NCBI GenBank assembly: GCA_902575835.1
Contig: CACGSX010000001.1
Coordinates: 229,405-293,404, forward strand
From: an uncultured Pelagibacteraceae bacterium
GTDB lineage: Bacteria; Pseudomonadota; Alphaproteobacteria; Pelagibacterales; Pelagibacteraceae
DNA length: 64,000 nt
Reading direction: 5' to 3'
The position numbers and the translations under genes are program-made. This document shows positions 24,571-33,850 of this stretch, one piece after another. The notes under the pieces are model-generated. The model searched no databases and was not told the origin of the DNA. It worked only from the letters and a program-made list of their open reading frames with translations. The first letter of the stretch is position 1, and each line of letters begins with the position of its first letter.

Positions 24571-25408
24571 AACTAAGTTTATCCTGTTGATTTAAAAACT
24601 TTATTCTGTGCCTTAAAATATAAGGTATTGTATCTTTTATGTCTTGATGAGAAACATAATCATTTCCATTAACAATTGCCCAGCCTTTAGCTAAGTCGAT
24701 TATTTGCTTCATGCACCTTGCTGAAATATATATATTTTGCCCTAAAGCTTTTATTGTTTGTTCTATTTCAACAACATATGCATATATTTCATCTTTTATA
24801 GTTATTTCATTTTTTTTATCATTAATTTGAGACCAATTAATTGTTTCACTTGCAGAATTTGAAAAAGAGATATTTTTTTTTAACATTAAAATTTTTTCTT
24901 TTTGATCTAGGTCTGACAATGAATAAGAGATCATGAAACGATCCAACTGCGAATCTGGTAAGGAACTTGTTCCAGAAGTATCCATAGGATTTTGAGTTGC
25001 AATAACAAAAAATGGTTCTGGTAAATTATAACTCTCGCCATCTATTGTAACATTTTTTTCTTCCATTGCTTCTAGGAATGCACTTTGAGCTTTTGGGCTT
25101 CCCCTATTTAGTTCATCCGCCAAAACAATATTTGTAAAAATAGGACCTTTCTGGAATTTTAACTTATCGTCTGATAAAATGTTAAATCCAAGAACATCAC
25201 TTGGTAATAAATCAGATGTAAATTGGATTCTTTTAAAGTTAAGTCCTAAGCTTGATGTTATTGCTTTAGCAAATGTAGTCTTTCCTGAACCTGGGAAGTC
25301 TTCAATTAAAATACTTCCCTCAGAAATGATTGCAGCTAATGTTAATTTAATTTTATCTAAATTGCCTACGATTACTTTGGATGTATCTTCTATTATTTTA
25401 TTAAACAT
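24530..25408 (-). CDS. MoxR-family AAA+ ATPase
   Basis: A 292-residue AAA+ protein of the MoxR type. Walker A is EDFPGSGKTTFAKAI, followed by the family motif RIQFTSDLLPSDVLGFNIL, Walker B NIVLADELNRGSPKAQSAFLEAME, sensor 1 FFVIATQNPMDTSGTSSLPDSQLDRFM and the helical lid (ISARCMKQIIDLAKGWAIVNG). MoxR proteins act as chaperones that mature or switch metal- or vWA-domain partners. Here the partner is presumably the overlapping DUF58 gene. It begins the operon, 8 bases after the upstream adhesin stop, so the adhesin and this operon may be co-transcribed. Confidence 0.92.
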   Translation of the reverse strand: MFNKIIEDTSKVIVGNLDKIKLTLAAIISEGSILIEDFPGSGKTTFAKAITSSLGLNFKRIQFTSDLLPSDVLGFNILSDDKLKFQKGPIFTNIVLADELNRGSPKAQSAFLEAMEEKNVTIDGESYNLPEPFFVIATQNPMDTSGTSSLPDSQLDRFMISYSLSDLDQKEKILMLKKNISFSNSASETINWSQINDKKNEITIKDEIYAYVVEIEQTIKALGQNIYISARCMKQIIDLAKGWAIVNGNDYVSHQDIKDTIPYILRHRIKFLNQQDKLSYVNKEILEKINIG

Positions 25409-25416
25409 ATTTTTAA

Positions 25417-27996
25417 TTATAGTGGTTTTCTTAAATAAATTGAAAAATTATTATTAAAAGCATCATCTGTACTTCTATAGTGTTCATATGAAACATTTAT
25501 AGTTAAATTATTGTTGAGTTTTGCCCCAATTCCTAAATTTAATAATAAATGTCCAGAATTTTGATCTCCTAGAGCATTACTATAAATTTCAGAAGAATTA
25601 TTAATATAATATGCTTCTGATACAGAATTAATTGTTTTATCTTTTCCTAATTCAAATTTTAAAGATGGTTCAATTATACCTTTTTCAATCTCAATAAATT
25701 TACTTAAATTTAAACCTGCAGATAATGATGCACTTTTAACATTTTGTTTTTTATAAACTACAGCTGTTCCATCACCTGTTTCTGTATAAGCCTTAAGTTG
25801 AGTAAATCCTAAATCAAGTCTTGAGTAATAATTTAAATTTCTTCCAACAACTTCAACATCAGGTTCCAATAAATAAGTAAAGCTTCCAAATAGTTGATTT
25901 CCTTTTCTATCTCCTTTATTTTTTCCACCTGTTACATCCCTACTTAGATCTATATCCATTTCTCCAATACCAGCAACCATTTCGAAAAATCTTTTATCTT
26001 CAATTTTAAAACTTGTGTAATTCATAATACTTATTACGGTGGCATCCATATTTGCCTCGTTGCTCCCCACTTCAGTTTCTTGCCAGGATTTATTGATTGC
26101 AAAACCAATTGTCTTATCTTCATTTATTTTTTTATCTATTCCAAAGGTAATTCCATCACTATGAATATCTTGGCCTAAATTCCCATCTTGCTGCCCTACT
26201 CTACCAAATGATATATTGCCTTCACTCCAAACTCCCCATTTCTCTGTCTTTTTTTCTTTTTTAATTAGTTTTGCAGAAAGCGAATTTATTTGTTGAGCTA
26301 ATAGTTGATTGTCAAAGTTCATTGCTAATCTTATATTTTGATTTGAGGAATTGTTAGTTGTAGATCTAATATAATTCATTCTTCCTGAAATTCTATTTAA
26401 TGATTGGTTTAAAGAATTTATAGCAGCTACAGTTTGGTTTTTTGTGAGAGTTTTAACAGTATCACTAAATACTTCTCCAGGTTTTGTTGAAAAATTTAAA
26501 GAAGTTGTGCTTGATATACCTGCATAAGAATTTCCAGCAGTATCATCAAAAGCAGTAGCATCTATTAAAATATAATAATCAATATCGGCTGTTAAATCTG
26601 TACTTGGATTAATAGTAATCGCTGTAGAGCCGCTACCACTGACTTTGGCTCCAGTCACATCAATTGTTTCAATAGTGCTATCATCAGAGGTTTTTTTTAT
26701 GGTAATATTTCCACTTTCAGCATCAACCGCTTCACTAAAAGTTAGAACTATATTTGCATTTATTGCAACTTCTGTTGCATTATCGGATGGACTTGAAGAT
26801 GATAGAGTTGGAGCATCATTATCAAAATTTGTAACAACTAAATTCCAATTCGTACTTCCTGAAGATGTTTCTGTAAGTGTCCAATTGAACTTTCCGTTTG
26901 TTACAGTTACTGTTCCTGTGGAACCAGCAGTAAATCTACTAGAAGAGACTCCTGTTATTACAGAAGTATATGTTCCTGCAGATAAAGCAGAATCTGTGCT
27001 AATACTAAAAGTAGTTGCACCATTTTGATTATCAACTGCTAGTTTCCCATAGTCAGTTGTACTGTTTGCAAGAAAGACATAATTTACAGGAAGATAGCCA
27101 TCTAATTTCAATGCATCATTTCCTCCTTGATCATTTGTTAGTGATTCAAGACCTACATTTGTTTTCACTTCTAAATCATGATTGCTTGAACCACTTGATA
27201 TAGTTCCTTTATTTACAATAATGTTTCCATTAGAGCCATTGTCGCCAATACCAAAAATTGCATCCCCCGTAGCAGATATAGTGCCTGTATTAGTAATGGT
27301 GACATCGTTTACATTATTAATTTCAAAGCCATTTCCTCCTGTTGCGGTGATCGTCCCAGAATTTGTAATAGTGCCAGCTGAATAGTCAGTTCCTGATGAA
27401 TATATATATAGTGTATTCGCTCTACCCGAAATAGTACCAGAATTTATTATTGTCCCTGCGTTAGCCTGTTGACCAAAATTAATTGTTCTATCTTTTGAAG
27501 ATGTAATATTTCCAGAATTATTAATTGTTACTGTTCCAAAAGAAGGATGTAATTTAATAGTGTCTGCACGTTCAGACTCTAAAGTTCCACTATTTACAAT
27601 AGATACTGTTCCTCTAGATTGTAACAATGAAAGTGCTGATCCAGGACTATTAGCATTATCAGTCACTGATACTGTTCCAGAATTATCTATACTAAAATCT
27701 GTAGATTGATCAGCTTCAATTCCTTTGGTCGTTCCAATAATTGTACCGTTATTAGTTATAGTTGTCGAGCCTGTTGAAAATGTATGGCCTTCTAACTCTA
27801 CAGGTTCTGCGGCACTTGTGTCGACCGTAACACCACTTTCAACAGTAAGCGTATCATTGTTTGACATAACAATTTGGCTAGAGTGATTAGATGAAATTGT
27901 TATATCTTCAGCTTTTGCAATATTTAAAAATATTTGATTATAAATAATTAAAGATAAAAATACTAAACAATATCTCATATTTAAATACTTAAACAT
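25417..27996 (-). CDS. Autotransporter adhesin with beta-helix passenger, Ig-like domain and C-terminal barrel
   Basis: An 859-residue protein. A signal segment (RYCLVFLSLIIYNQIFLNIAKA) is followed by a beta-helix passenger (about 30-385) of ITNSGTI-type repeats (TITNNGTIIGTTKG, VTINNSGNITSS, ITNTGTISATG). A Big_5/SbsA-like Ig domain (about 390-505) then follows, with TLSSSSPSDNATEVAINANIV and LTFSEAVDA. A helical linker leads to a translocator barrel (about 582-859, KWGVWSEGNISFGR onward), whose last strand ends FSIYLRKPL in normal autotransporter style. It shares the opening LTVES sequence with the adhesin at 19728, so the two are probably related. It sits directly upstream of the MoxR operon. 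Two possible ATGs (27996, 27978) lack a clear ribosome site. Confidence 0.87.
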   Translation of the reverse strand: MFKYLNMRYCLVFLSLIIYNQIFLNIAKAEDITISSNHSSQIVMSNNDTLTVESGVTVDTSAAEPVELEGHTFSTGSTTITNNGTIIGTTKGIEADQSTDFSIDNSGTVSVTDNANSPGSALSLLQSRGTVSIVNSGTLESERADTIKLHPSFGTVTINNSGNITSSKDRTINFGQQANAGTIINSGTISGRANTLYIYSSGTDYSAGTITNSGTITATGGNGFEINNVNDVTITNTGTISATGDAIFGIGDNGSNGNIIVNKGTISSGSSNHDLEVKTNVGLESLTNDQGGNDALKLDGYLPVNYVFLANSTTDYGKLAVDNQNGATTFSISTDSALSAGTYTSVITGVSSSRFTAGSTGTVTVTNGKFNWTLTETSSGSTNWNLVVTNFDNDAPTLSSSSPSDNATEVAINANIVLTFSEAVDAESGNITIKKTSDDSTIETIDVTGAKVSGSGSTAITINPSTDLTADIDYYILIDATAFDDTAGNSYAGISSTTSLNFSTKPGEVFSDTVKTLTKNQTVAAINSLNQSLNRISGRMNYIRSTTNNSSNQNIRLAMNFDNQLLAQQINSLSAKLIKKEKKTEKWGVWSEGNISFGRVGQQDGNLGQDIHSDGITFGIDKKINEDKTIGFAINKSWQETEVGSNEANMDATVISIMNYTSFKIEDKRFFEMVAGIGEMDIDLSRDVTGGKNKGDRKGNQLFGSFTYLLEPDVEVVGRNLNYYSRLDLGFTQLKAYTETGDGTAVVYKKQNVKSASLSAGLNLSKFIEIEKGIIEPSLKFELGKDKTINSVSEAYYINNSSEIYSNALGDQNSGHLLLNLGIGAKLNNNLTINVSYEHYRSTDDAFNNNFSIYLRKPL

Positions 27997-28038
27997 TTTT
28001 GATTAAATAGTTCTAGAGACCGTTTGTCATTAAAATCA

Positions 28039-28800
28039 TTAAAATAAGAGTGATTTAAAGCTATTTTCAAAAAAAAGATAAACTAATGTTCCAATGATTA
28101 TGTATGGTCCAAAAGGAATTTGTGAAGACATTGATTTTGAATTTTTCAATAAACTTGGAATAACACTTAATAGAGCTATTAAGGACGATAAAAATATTAC
28201 AAAAGGTATACAAATCCATCCAAACCAAAAACCAATTGCTGACAAAAGTTTTGCATCTCCTAAACCCATGCCCTCTTTTTTTCTAATTTGTTTGTAAAAA
28301 TAAATTATAGACCAAATAATCAAATAACCAAAAATTCCTCCAATTAAAGAATTGACATAATTTGGGAAAATTGGATTTAAATTTGGATCAAAAGATTTTA
28401 TAAAACCAATAATCATCAAAGAAAAAGTTAATACATTAGGGATGATGTAGTGCTTTAGATCAATGAAGAAAATTATAATAAAAGATAGTCCTAAAATTAA
28501 AAAAAGTAAGGTAGTTAAGCTAATACCAAATAAATAATAAATCCCCAAAAAATAAGTAATAGTAATTAACTCAACTATTAAATACTGAGGTGAAATTTTT
28601 TTTTTACAGCTTCTGCATTTGCCATTTAAAAATAAAAATGAAATTAAAGGAATATTATCTTTCCAAGTAATTAATTTTTTGCAGTTTGGACAAAATGATC
28701 TTCCTGATACAACCCCTTTACCTTTGGGGAGTCTATAGATGCAAACATTTGCAAAACTACCCCAGAGGCCACCAAGAATAATTACAAATATTAGATCCAC
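28039..28800 (-). CDS. pilD: Prepilin peptidase/N-methyltransferase PilD
   Basis: A 253-residue polytopic membrane protein with GTG start. The N-terminal methyltransferase part has a zinc-type Cys pair set (FCPNCKKLITWKDNIP and CRSCKKKIS), and the catalytic Asp motifs of the aspartic protease are in FFIDLKHYIIPN and GMGLGDAKLL. It cleaves the leader of the pilins and minor pilins listed above and methylates the new N-terminus. It is separated from the rest of the pilus locus by the adhesin/MoxR block, so it may be transcribed independently. The stretch upstream (28801-28968) also serves the divergent phosphatase gene. No ribosome site is obvious before the GTG. Confidence 0.93.
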   Translation of the reverse strand: MDLIFVIILGGLWGSFANVCIYRLPKGKGVVSGRSFCPNCKKLITWKDNIPLISFLFLNGKCRSCKKKISPQYLIVELITITYFLGIYYLFGISLTTLLFLILGLSFIIIFFIDLKHYIIPNVLTFSLMIIGFIKSFDPNLNPIFPNYVNSLIGGIFGYLIIWSIIYFYKQIRKKEGMGLGDAKLLSAIGFWFGWICIPFVIFLSSLIALLSVIPSLLKNSKSMSSQIPFGPYIIIGTLVYLFFENSFKSLLF

Positions 28801-28874
28801 AGAAACTGATTATAATTTAATGTTTGATGTAATATGAATTAACCCATCAATTACATACTGAACCATTAGTACGG

Positions 28875-28891
28875 CATCCTGAAGGTGGATG
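28875..28891. promoter_or_regulatory. Hairpin in the 168-base gap between pilD and the GAF-PP2C gene
   Basis: CATCC and GGATG can pair around a 7-base loop (TGAAGGT), in a patch clearly richer in G/C than its surroundings. The rest of the 168-base gap holds only AT-rich sequence with a promoter-like pair near its end. This could be an operator, a small RNA element or chance. A longer flanking hairpin (TACT/AGTA) is weak. Confidence 0.2.
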
Positions 28892-28925
28892 TATAAATTA
28901 GGTGTATTAATTATAATCTCCATTG

Positions 28926-28955
28926 TTGAAAAATTTACCAAAAATTGCTTAAAAT
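28926..28955 (+). promoter_or_regulatory. Candidate promoter for the GAF-PP2C phosphatase
   Basis: TTGAAA (28926-28931) and TAAAAT (28950-28955) are 18 bases apart, with the ATG 13 bases after the -10. The transcript would be almost leaderless, consistent with the absence of a Shine-Dalgarno. Confidence 0.35.
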
Positions 28956-28968
28956 ACTAGTTAAATAA

Positions 28969-30258
28969 ATGTTTCTATTTAAATCAAAAAAACCGATCGA
29001 ACCTAAAAAAGAAGCTGAACAAGTTAACGTCGACTTAGAGCTTGTCACAAAAATGAATCAAGACTTTGCTTTGTCTCTTGATTTAAATGACACCTTAATG
29101 AATGCATTGCGGGTAATTATTGCAAGACTGAACGCAGAAGCTGCAAATATTTTTCTAATTAATGATCAAAAGAAAAAATTTGAATGTATTGCCTCACTTC
29201 ATCAAGATTATTTAGATGAGTATGAATTGGACCTAAAAGACGGTGTTATGGGTAAAGCTGTTCAGCAAAGAAAGTGTATTCGTGTAGGAAATGTTAGAAA
29301 AGATGTAAGAGAAATCGCAGAATTTTATTTTGACTTAGATAATAAAACAAACTTTACAACATATTCAGTTTTGTGCTCACCATTGATTGCTGCAAATGAA
29401 TGTATTGGAGTTATTCATTGTTTAAATAAGAAAACTCAAGACAAATTATTTATAGAGGATGATAGAAAACTTTTAGAAACTCTTTCTGCTCCTGCAGCAC
29501 TAGCAATTAGAAATGCAAAGATGGCGAAAGAAATGGTAGAAAAAAATAAAATTCAAAAAGAAGTAGAAATTGTAGGGGAAATTCAAAGATCTCTATTATC
29601 TAAAAATAAAGAGAAAGATTTTCCAATTTCAGGAATCAATATACCAGCAAAAGTTGTTTCTGGAGACTTTTATAATTTTTCTGATTTAGGAGATGGAAAA
29701 TATGGATTTGGGGTTGCCGATGTGTCTGGAAAAGGTATTAAGTCATCACTCTTAATGTCTAAAGCTTCTAGTTTGTATAGATGCTTAAGTAAAACCAATT
29801 TTTCTGCATCAGATTTACTATATCAATTAAATAATGAGATATGTGAAACTATATCAAGAGGAATGTTTGTTACTATGTTAATTGGAATATACAATTCAAA
29901 TAAAAAAGAGTTATTGTTATCTAGTGCAGGTCATGAACCGCCTCTAATATTGTCACCCGAAGGAACTTTTAGTAATTTTTCAGAAGCTGGTCCACCTTTA
30001 GGTATAATGCCAAAAACTAAATATACAGAACACACTATTCCCTTCGAAAAAAGCTCAATGTATATTTTTACAGATGGGATTACTGAAATAAAAAATCCAA
30101 ATGGAGAAATGTTAGGTTCTGAAGGTTTTGAAAATTATATTAAGAAATATCAATCAACTGCAATCAACGATAGACTTAAAATAATGATTGATGATATTCT
30201 TGGCGCAGGTCACATTCAAAAAGATGATTTAACTATTGTTGCTATAGATGGAAAATAG
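28969..30258 (+). CDS. GAF-domain PP2C/SpoIIE serine phosphatase (RsbU-like)
   Basis: A 429-residue cytoplasmic protein. A GAF domain (about 25-195, with AEAANIFLINDQKKKFECIA and SVLCSPLIAANECIGVIHCLN) could bind a small ligand. A linker helix (EVEIVGEIQRSLLSK) is followed by the SpoIIE phosphatase (about 215-429), with the metal Asp in VVSGDFYNFSD and GVADVSGKGIKSSLL, then LLSSAGHEPPLIL, and FTDGITEIKN and KDDLTIVAID at the end. It is complete, unlike the Amt fusion in this window, whose phosphatase start is clearly homologous (EVSGDFFSF/VVSGDFYNF, ADVAGKG/ADVSGKG). Its likely substrate is the phosphorylated STAS protein at 3037. It is transcribed on its own, divergent from pilD and convergent with rodA. 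Confidence 0.92.
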   Translation: MFLFKSKKPIEPKKEAEQVNVDLELVTKMNQDFALSLDLNDTLMNALRVIIARLNAEAANIFLINDQKKKFECIASLHQDYLDEYELDLKDGVMGKAVQQRKCIRVGNVRKDVREIAEFYFDLDNKTNFTTYSVLCSPLIAANECIGVIHCLNKKTQDKLFIEDDRKLLETLSAPAALAIRNAKMAKEMVEKNKIQKEVEIVGEIQRSLLSKNKEKDFPISGINIPAKVVSGDFYNFSDLGDGKYGFGVADVSGKGIKSSLLMSKASSLYRCLSKTNFSASDLLYQLNNEICETISRGMFVTMLIGIYNSNKKELLLSSAGHEPPLILSPEGTFSNFSEAGPPLGIMPKTKYTEHTIPFEKSSMYIFTDGITEIKNPNGEMLGSEGFENYIKKYQSTAINDRLKIMIDDILGAGHIQKDDLTIVAIDGK

Positions 30259-31389
30259 CTAATAGGGTGAAATTTGTTCCTGATTATAAATTTTACAACT
30301 CATAACAATACTCAATCCCAACATAATAGATAATAATGATGATCCACCATAAGACATTATGGGTAATGGTGCACCAACAATTGGTAACATTCCTAAAACC
30401 ATTGCAATGTTAACAAACACATATAAAAAAATTGCTGTAGCAAAACCAAAACAATATAATTTTGCAAAGAAACTTCTAGATATTAGACCAACATTAATTA
30501 TTCTATAAATTAATAATATATATAGAAATAAAAGTATAATTGATCCAAGGAATCCAAATTCTTCGGAAAATAGTGTGAATATAAAGTCAGTGTGTTTTTC
30601 AGGTAAAAACTCTAGATAACTCTGTGTACCTTTTAAAAACCCTTTTCCAAAAAACCCGCCAGATCCAATAGCTATTTTTGATTGAATTATTTGATATCCA
30701 GCTCCCAAAGGGTCTCTATCTGGATTGAAGAAAGTTAGAATTCTAGACTTTTGATAAGGTTTTAAGATGGATATAGCAAAAGGCAATGATACTAATAATA
30801 ATAATCCAGAATAAATAAAATATTTAATATTTAAACCAGCCAACCAGATTATTGCAATACCACTTCCCGCAATTAGAATTGAAGTTCCTAAATCAGGCTG
30901 TTGGATAACAAGATAACATGGAATGATTAATAGAATAACAGGTTGAATTAAAAATTTATAGCTTTGGATATCCGAGCTTTGAATTCTATGATAATATCTA
31001 GCAAAACATATTATCACTGCAATTTTCATTAGCTCTGAAGGCTGCAAATTTAGAAAGTATAAGTTTATCCATCTTGTTGCCCCTGAAGCTGAAATTCCAA
31101 AAAATAAAACAGTTATTAATAAAATTAATCCTATAATATAGAATAAGTAAGCATTTTTATACCATGTAGAAACCCTGACAAAAGATAAAACTAAGAACAA
31201 ACTAAAAAATATAGATAATCTTATTATGTGATTTTTAGTATAAAAAGAAAGTTTTCCTCCTTCTGTTGAATAAATCGCAAAAACACTAATTAATCCAATA
31301 GCAATAATTAATAAGATTAATAAATAATCTATCGATTTTAATTTATCTAAAAAACTATAATTGCTAGCTTGTAATCTTTCTCTTAACAT
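30259..31389 (-). CDS. rodA: Rod-shape peptidoglycan polymerase RodA
   Basis: A 376-residue SEDS-family membrane protein with about ten transmembrane helices. Family motifs include GATRWINLYFLNLQPSELMKIA, QQPDLGTSILI, FLPEKHTDFIFTLFSEEFGFLG and the terminal GAPLPIMSYGGSSLL. RodA polymerises glycan strands during cell elongation together with PBP2, its immediate upstream neighbour; their stop and start codons overlap by one base. It is the last gene of the mreB-mreC-mreD-mrdA-rodA operon and abuts the convergent GAF-PP2C gene with no gap. FtsW is excluded by the PBP2/Mre context, not by sequence alone. Confidence 0.95.
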   Translation of the reverse strand: MLRERLQASNYSFLDKLKSIDYLLILLIIAIGLISVFAIYSTEGGKLSFYTKNHIIRLSIFFSLFLVLSFVRVSTWYKNAYLFYIIGLILLITVLFFGISASGATRWINLYFLNLQPSELMKIAVIICFARYYHRIQSSDIQSYKFLIQPVILLIIPCYLVIQQPDLGTSILIAGSGIAIIWLAGLNIKYFIYSGLLLLVSLPFAISILKPYQKSRILTFFNPDRDPLGAGYQIIQSKIAIGSGGFFGKGFLKGTQSYLEFLPEKHTDFIFTLFSEEFGFLGSIILLFLYILLIYRIINVGLISRSFFAKLYCFGFATAIFLYVFVNIAMVLGMLPIVGAPLPIMSYGGSSLLSIMLGLSIVMSCKIYNQEQISPY

Positions 31390-33338
31390 TATGCTAAACT
31401 AGTTTTTCCTTTATTAAATTGTTCTCTTAATTTGTGTCTATCAATAATTCTTTTTATTAACTTACTTGCAAGCGGGGCAGCTGCTTTGCTTCCAGATCCT
31501 CCGTGTTCAATAATAACACTTATTGCATATCTTGGATTCTTGTATGGTGCAAAAGCAACAAATAATGCATGGTCTCTTTTTTTATATTCTATTTGTTCAG
31601 TATCTAAATCTAATTCTCTATCAAGATCAGTAATTCTTCTAACCTGTGATGTTCCAGTTTTTCCTGCAAATTGATATTCAGGATTGTCGTAACGAGACCC
31701 ATATGAAGTTCCATATTGTTCATTTGTAGAACCAAACATTGCATCTAATATAAATTTAATGTTGGACTTTTTACGATACATTCTATGATAATATTCAATA
31801 TTTATGTCATCTAAGTAATTTCTCTCATGCAAAGTAAAATTGGAGTGATTTAATTTGATTTTATTTATTATATCATTATAATTTATAGACTCATCTTTTA
31901 TGATATGAGGTTTTATTTTATATCCTCCATTTGCAATTTGGGCAGTCATTAAACAAAGTTGTAGTGGCGTGGTCTGAATATAGCCTTGACCTATACCGTT
32001 GATTACAGTTTCTCCTAAATACCAACTTTGCTCTAGTACACGTCTTTTCCATTTCGTATCAGGAACTAACCCTTTTTTTTCGTCGTTATAAACTTCTCCA
32101 AGCACATTAGCTCCAAGACCATATCTTTTTGCAATTATTGACAATTTATCAACGCCGAGCAGTCTTGCCATTTCATAAAAGTATATATCGCAAGATTGTT
32201 TGATGGCATTTCTTAACTTCATGTACCCATGACCTTCTTTTTTCCAACAATGATATTTTACACCATAAAGTTCATATGGATGCTTGTGACCCTTGCACCT
32301 AATTGTTTTATTGGGATCTAATATTCCATACTCTAAAGCAGCGAGAGCAACTAATGGTTTAAAAGTTGATCCAGGAGAATAAAGTCCTGCAATAGACTTA
32401 TTTATTAAAGGTTTTAAAGGATTATTTCTGATTTCCTGCCAATCTTTCTGATTAATTCCGTGTGTGAATTTGTTTGGATCATAGGTTGGTGATGATGCCA
32501 TCGCTATTATTTCACCAGTATAAATATCCATTGCACTGATTGATCCCGCTTTATCTTTGAGTAATTCTTGTGCATACTTTTGAATCTCAATATCTATGGT
32601 TAATTTTACTTTATTTCCTTGCTTTTCTTTGATGTAGTCTATTTGACTTATTCTTTTTCCAGATGCATTGACCTCATATCTTTTAATACCATAATTGCCT
32701 ATCAAAAATTTCTCTTGTGATTTTTCAATTCCATATTTTCCTACTTTTAGTCCTGGAACAAAATTTTCTTTGATTTCAGGTTTTTCAATATCTTTTGGAC
32801 TAGCGTCACCGACATAACCTACTATATGTACTAATTCATTCGCGAAGGGATAGAATCTTGATGTAGATAAAACAGGTTTTGCTCCTTCTAATTCATGTAA
32901 ATATAAATTAATTTTAGAAAATTGTTCCCACGTTAAATTATCTGAAACTACTAATATATCCCAAGGTTTTAATCTTTCCTTTTTTTTATATAATTTTTTA
33001 ATTTGAAACTGATCTAATCCAATTAAATTTTTGATCTTGAATATTGTTAGGTCAAAATCATTAATTTCATCTAACATTAAATGTAACTGAAATACTCTAT
33101 CGTTGCTTGCTAAAACTTTATTAAAATTGTCTAATATTATTCCTCTCTGAGGTGGAGTTTTCCACTCACGTATTCTATTTTTATCAGATAAAATTTCATA
33201 TTTTTCTCTATCTGAAATTTGTAAATTATATAATCTTGATGAAATACCAGCAAAAAGTAATATTTTTGCTGCAGCTAATATAAACATCCTTCTTGTTATA
33301 ACTCTACCTTTTTCTATGTTTCTTCCTCTATTCAACAT
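31389..33338 (-). CDS. mrdA: Penicillin-binding protein 2, elongation transpeptidase
   Basis: A 649-residue class B PBP. One N-terminal membrane helix (ITRRMFILAAAKILLFAGI) precedes the PBP dimer domain and the transpeptidase. Active-site motifs are SxxK in SPGSTFKPLVAL, SxN-like KQSCDIYFYEMARLLG and KTGT in FAGKTGTSQVRR. It crosslinks peptidoglycan in the periplasm and pairs with RodA. It overlaps mreD by 11 bases. A long insertion with charged residues near residues 500-540 (NDIINKIKLNHSNFTLHERN) is present in many PBP2 proteins. No beta-lactamase-like features are seen. Confidence 0.95.
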   Translation of the reverse strand: MLNRGRNIEKGRVITRRMFILAAAKILLFAGISSRLYNLQISDREKYEILSDKNRIREWKTPPQRGIILDNFNKVLASNDRVFQLHLMLDEINDFDLTIFKIKNLIGLDQFQIKKLYKKKERLKPWDILVVSDNLTWEQFSKINLYLHELEGAKPVLSTSRFYPFANELVHIVGYVGDASPKDIEKPEIKENFVPGLKVGKYGIEKSQEKFLIGNYGIKRYEVNASGKRISQIDYIKEKQGNKVKLTIDIEIQKYAQELLKDKAGSISAMDIYTGEIIAMASSPTYDPNKFTHGINQKDWQEIRNNPLKPLINKSIAGLYSPGSTFKPLVALAALEYGILDPNKTIRCKGHKHPYELYGVKYHCWKKEGHGYMKLRNAIKQSCDIYFYEMARLLGVDKLSIIAKRYGLGANVLGEVYNDEKKGLVPDTKWKRRVLEQSWYLGETVINGIGQGYIQTTPLQLCLMTAQIANGGYKIKPHIIKDESINYNDIINKIKLNHSNFTLHERNYLDDINIEYYHRMYRKKSNIKFILDAMFGSTNEQYGTSYGSRYDNPEYQFAGKTGTSQVRRITDLDRELDLDTEQIEYKKRDHALFVAFAPYKNPRYAISVIIEHGGSGSKAAAPLASKLIKRIIDRHKLREQFNKGKTSLA

Positions 33339-33849
33339 TTTTTTGTTTTAAACCTAGTAAATAAATTTGATTAAATAATTTTGAAACTGCAGGGTAAATT
33401 AAAAATGAAAAAAAGGCAGTTGACATTAAAGCTCCATAACTAATGCTTCTGTCAAAGAAAATTGCTAACACTGTAAAATGAATTGAGCTAACAATTAATA
33501 TTGCGATAAAGAATAATATCCAATCATAAATCAGGTTGGGAACTAGAGTTCTAGCCCTAAAAAAAGATGCGACAACACAAAGCAAAAGATAATTTATTGA
33601 TGAAACTCCAATTGGTAGATTTTGTACAACATCATTAATTACACCTGCAAAAAAAATAAGTCCATAACCAAGCATTTCCGGTTTTCTTAAAACCCAATAA
33701 AAAACTATTAAGTGAATAAAATTAAAAGATATATTAATTTTGAAAATTTGAAATGAAAATGAGTAGCCAGTCAAAGCAAAGAAAAATAATAAAATAATAG
33801 GAAAACTATTTAATAAAAATTGATAAAATTTTAGATCACTTCTAGCCAT
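33328..33849 (-). CDS. mreD: Rod shape-determining membrane protein MreD
   Basis: A 173-residue protein with about five hydrophobic segments (FPIILLFFFALTGYSF, FIHLIVFYWVLRKPEML, NYLLLCVVASFFRA, WILFFIAILIVSSIHF, LMSTAFFSFLIYPAVSKLF) and the MreD-like LGYGLIFFAGVINDVVQNLPIG. MreD is poorly conserved; identification relies on this motif plus its fixed place between MreC and PBP2. It overlaps mrdA by 11 bases and follows mreC by one base. It is an inner-membrane part of the elongation complex. Confidence 0.9.
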   Translation of the reverse strand: MARSDLKFYQFLLNSFPIILLFFFALTGYSFSFQIFKINISFNFIHLIVFYWVLRKPEMLGYGLIFFAGVINDVVQNLPIGVSSINYLLLCVVASFFRARTLVPNLIYDWILFFIAILIVSSIHFTVLAIFFDRSISYGALMSTAFFSFLIYPAVSKLFNQIYLLGLKQKNVE

Positions 33850-33850
33850 T

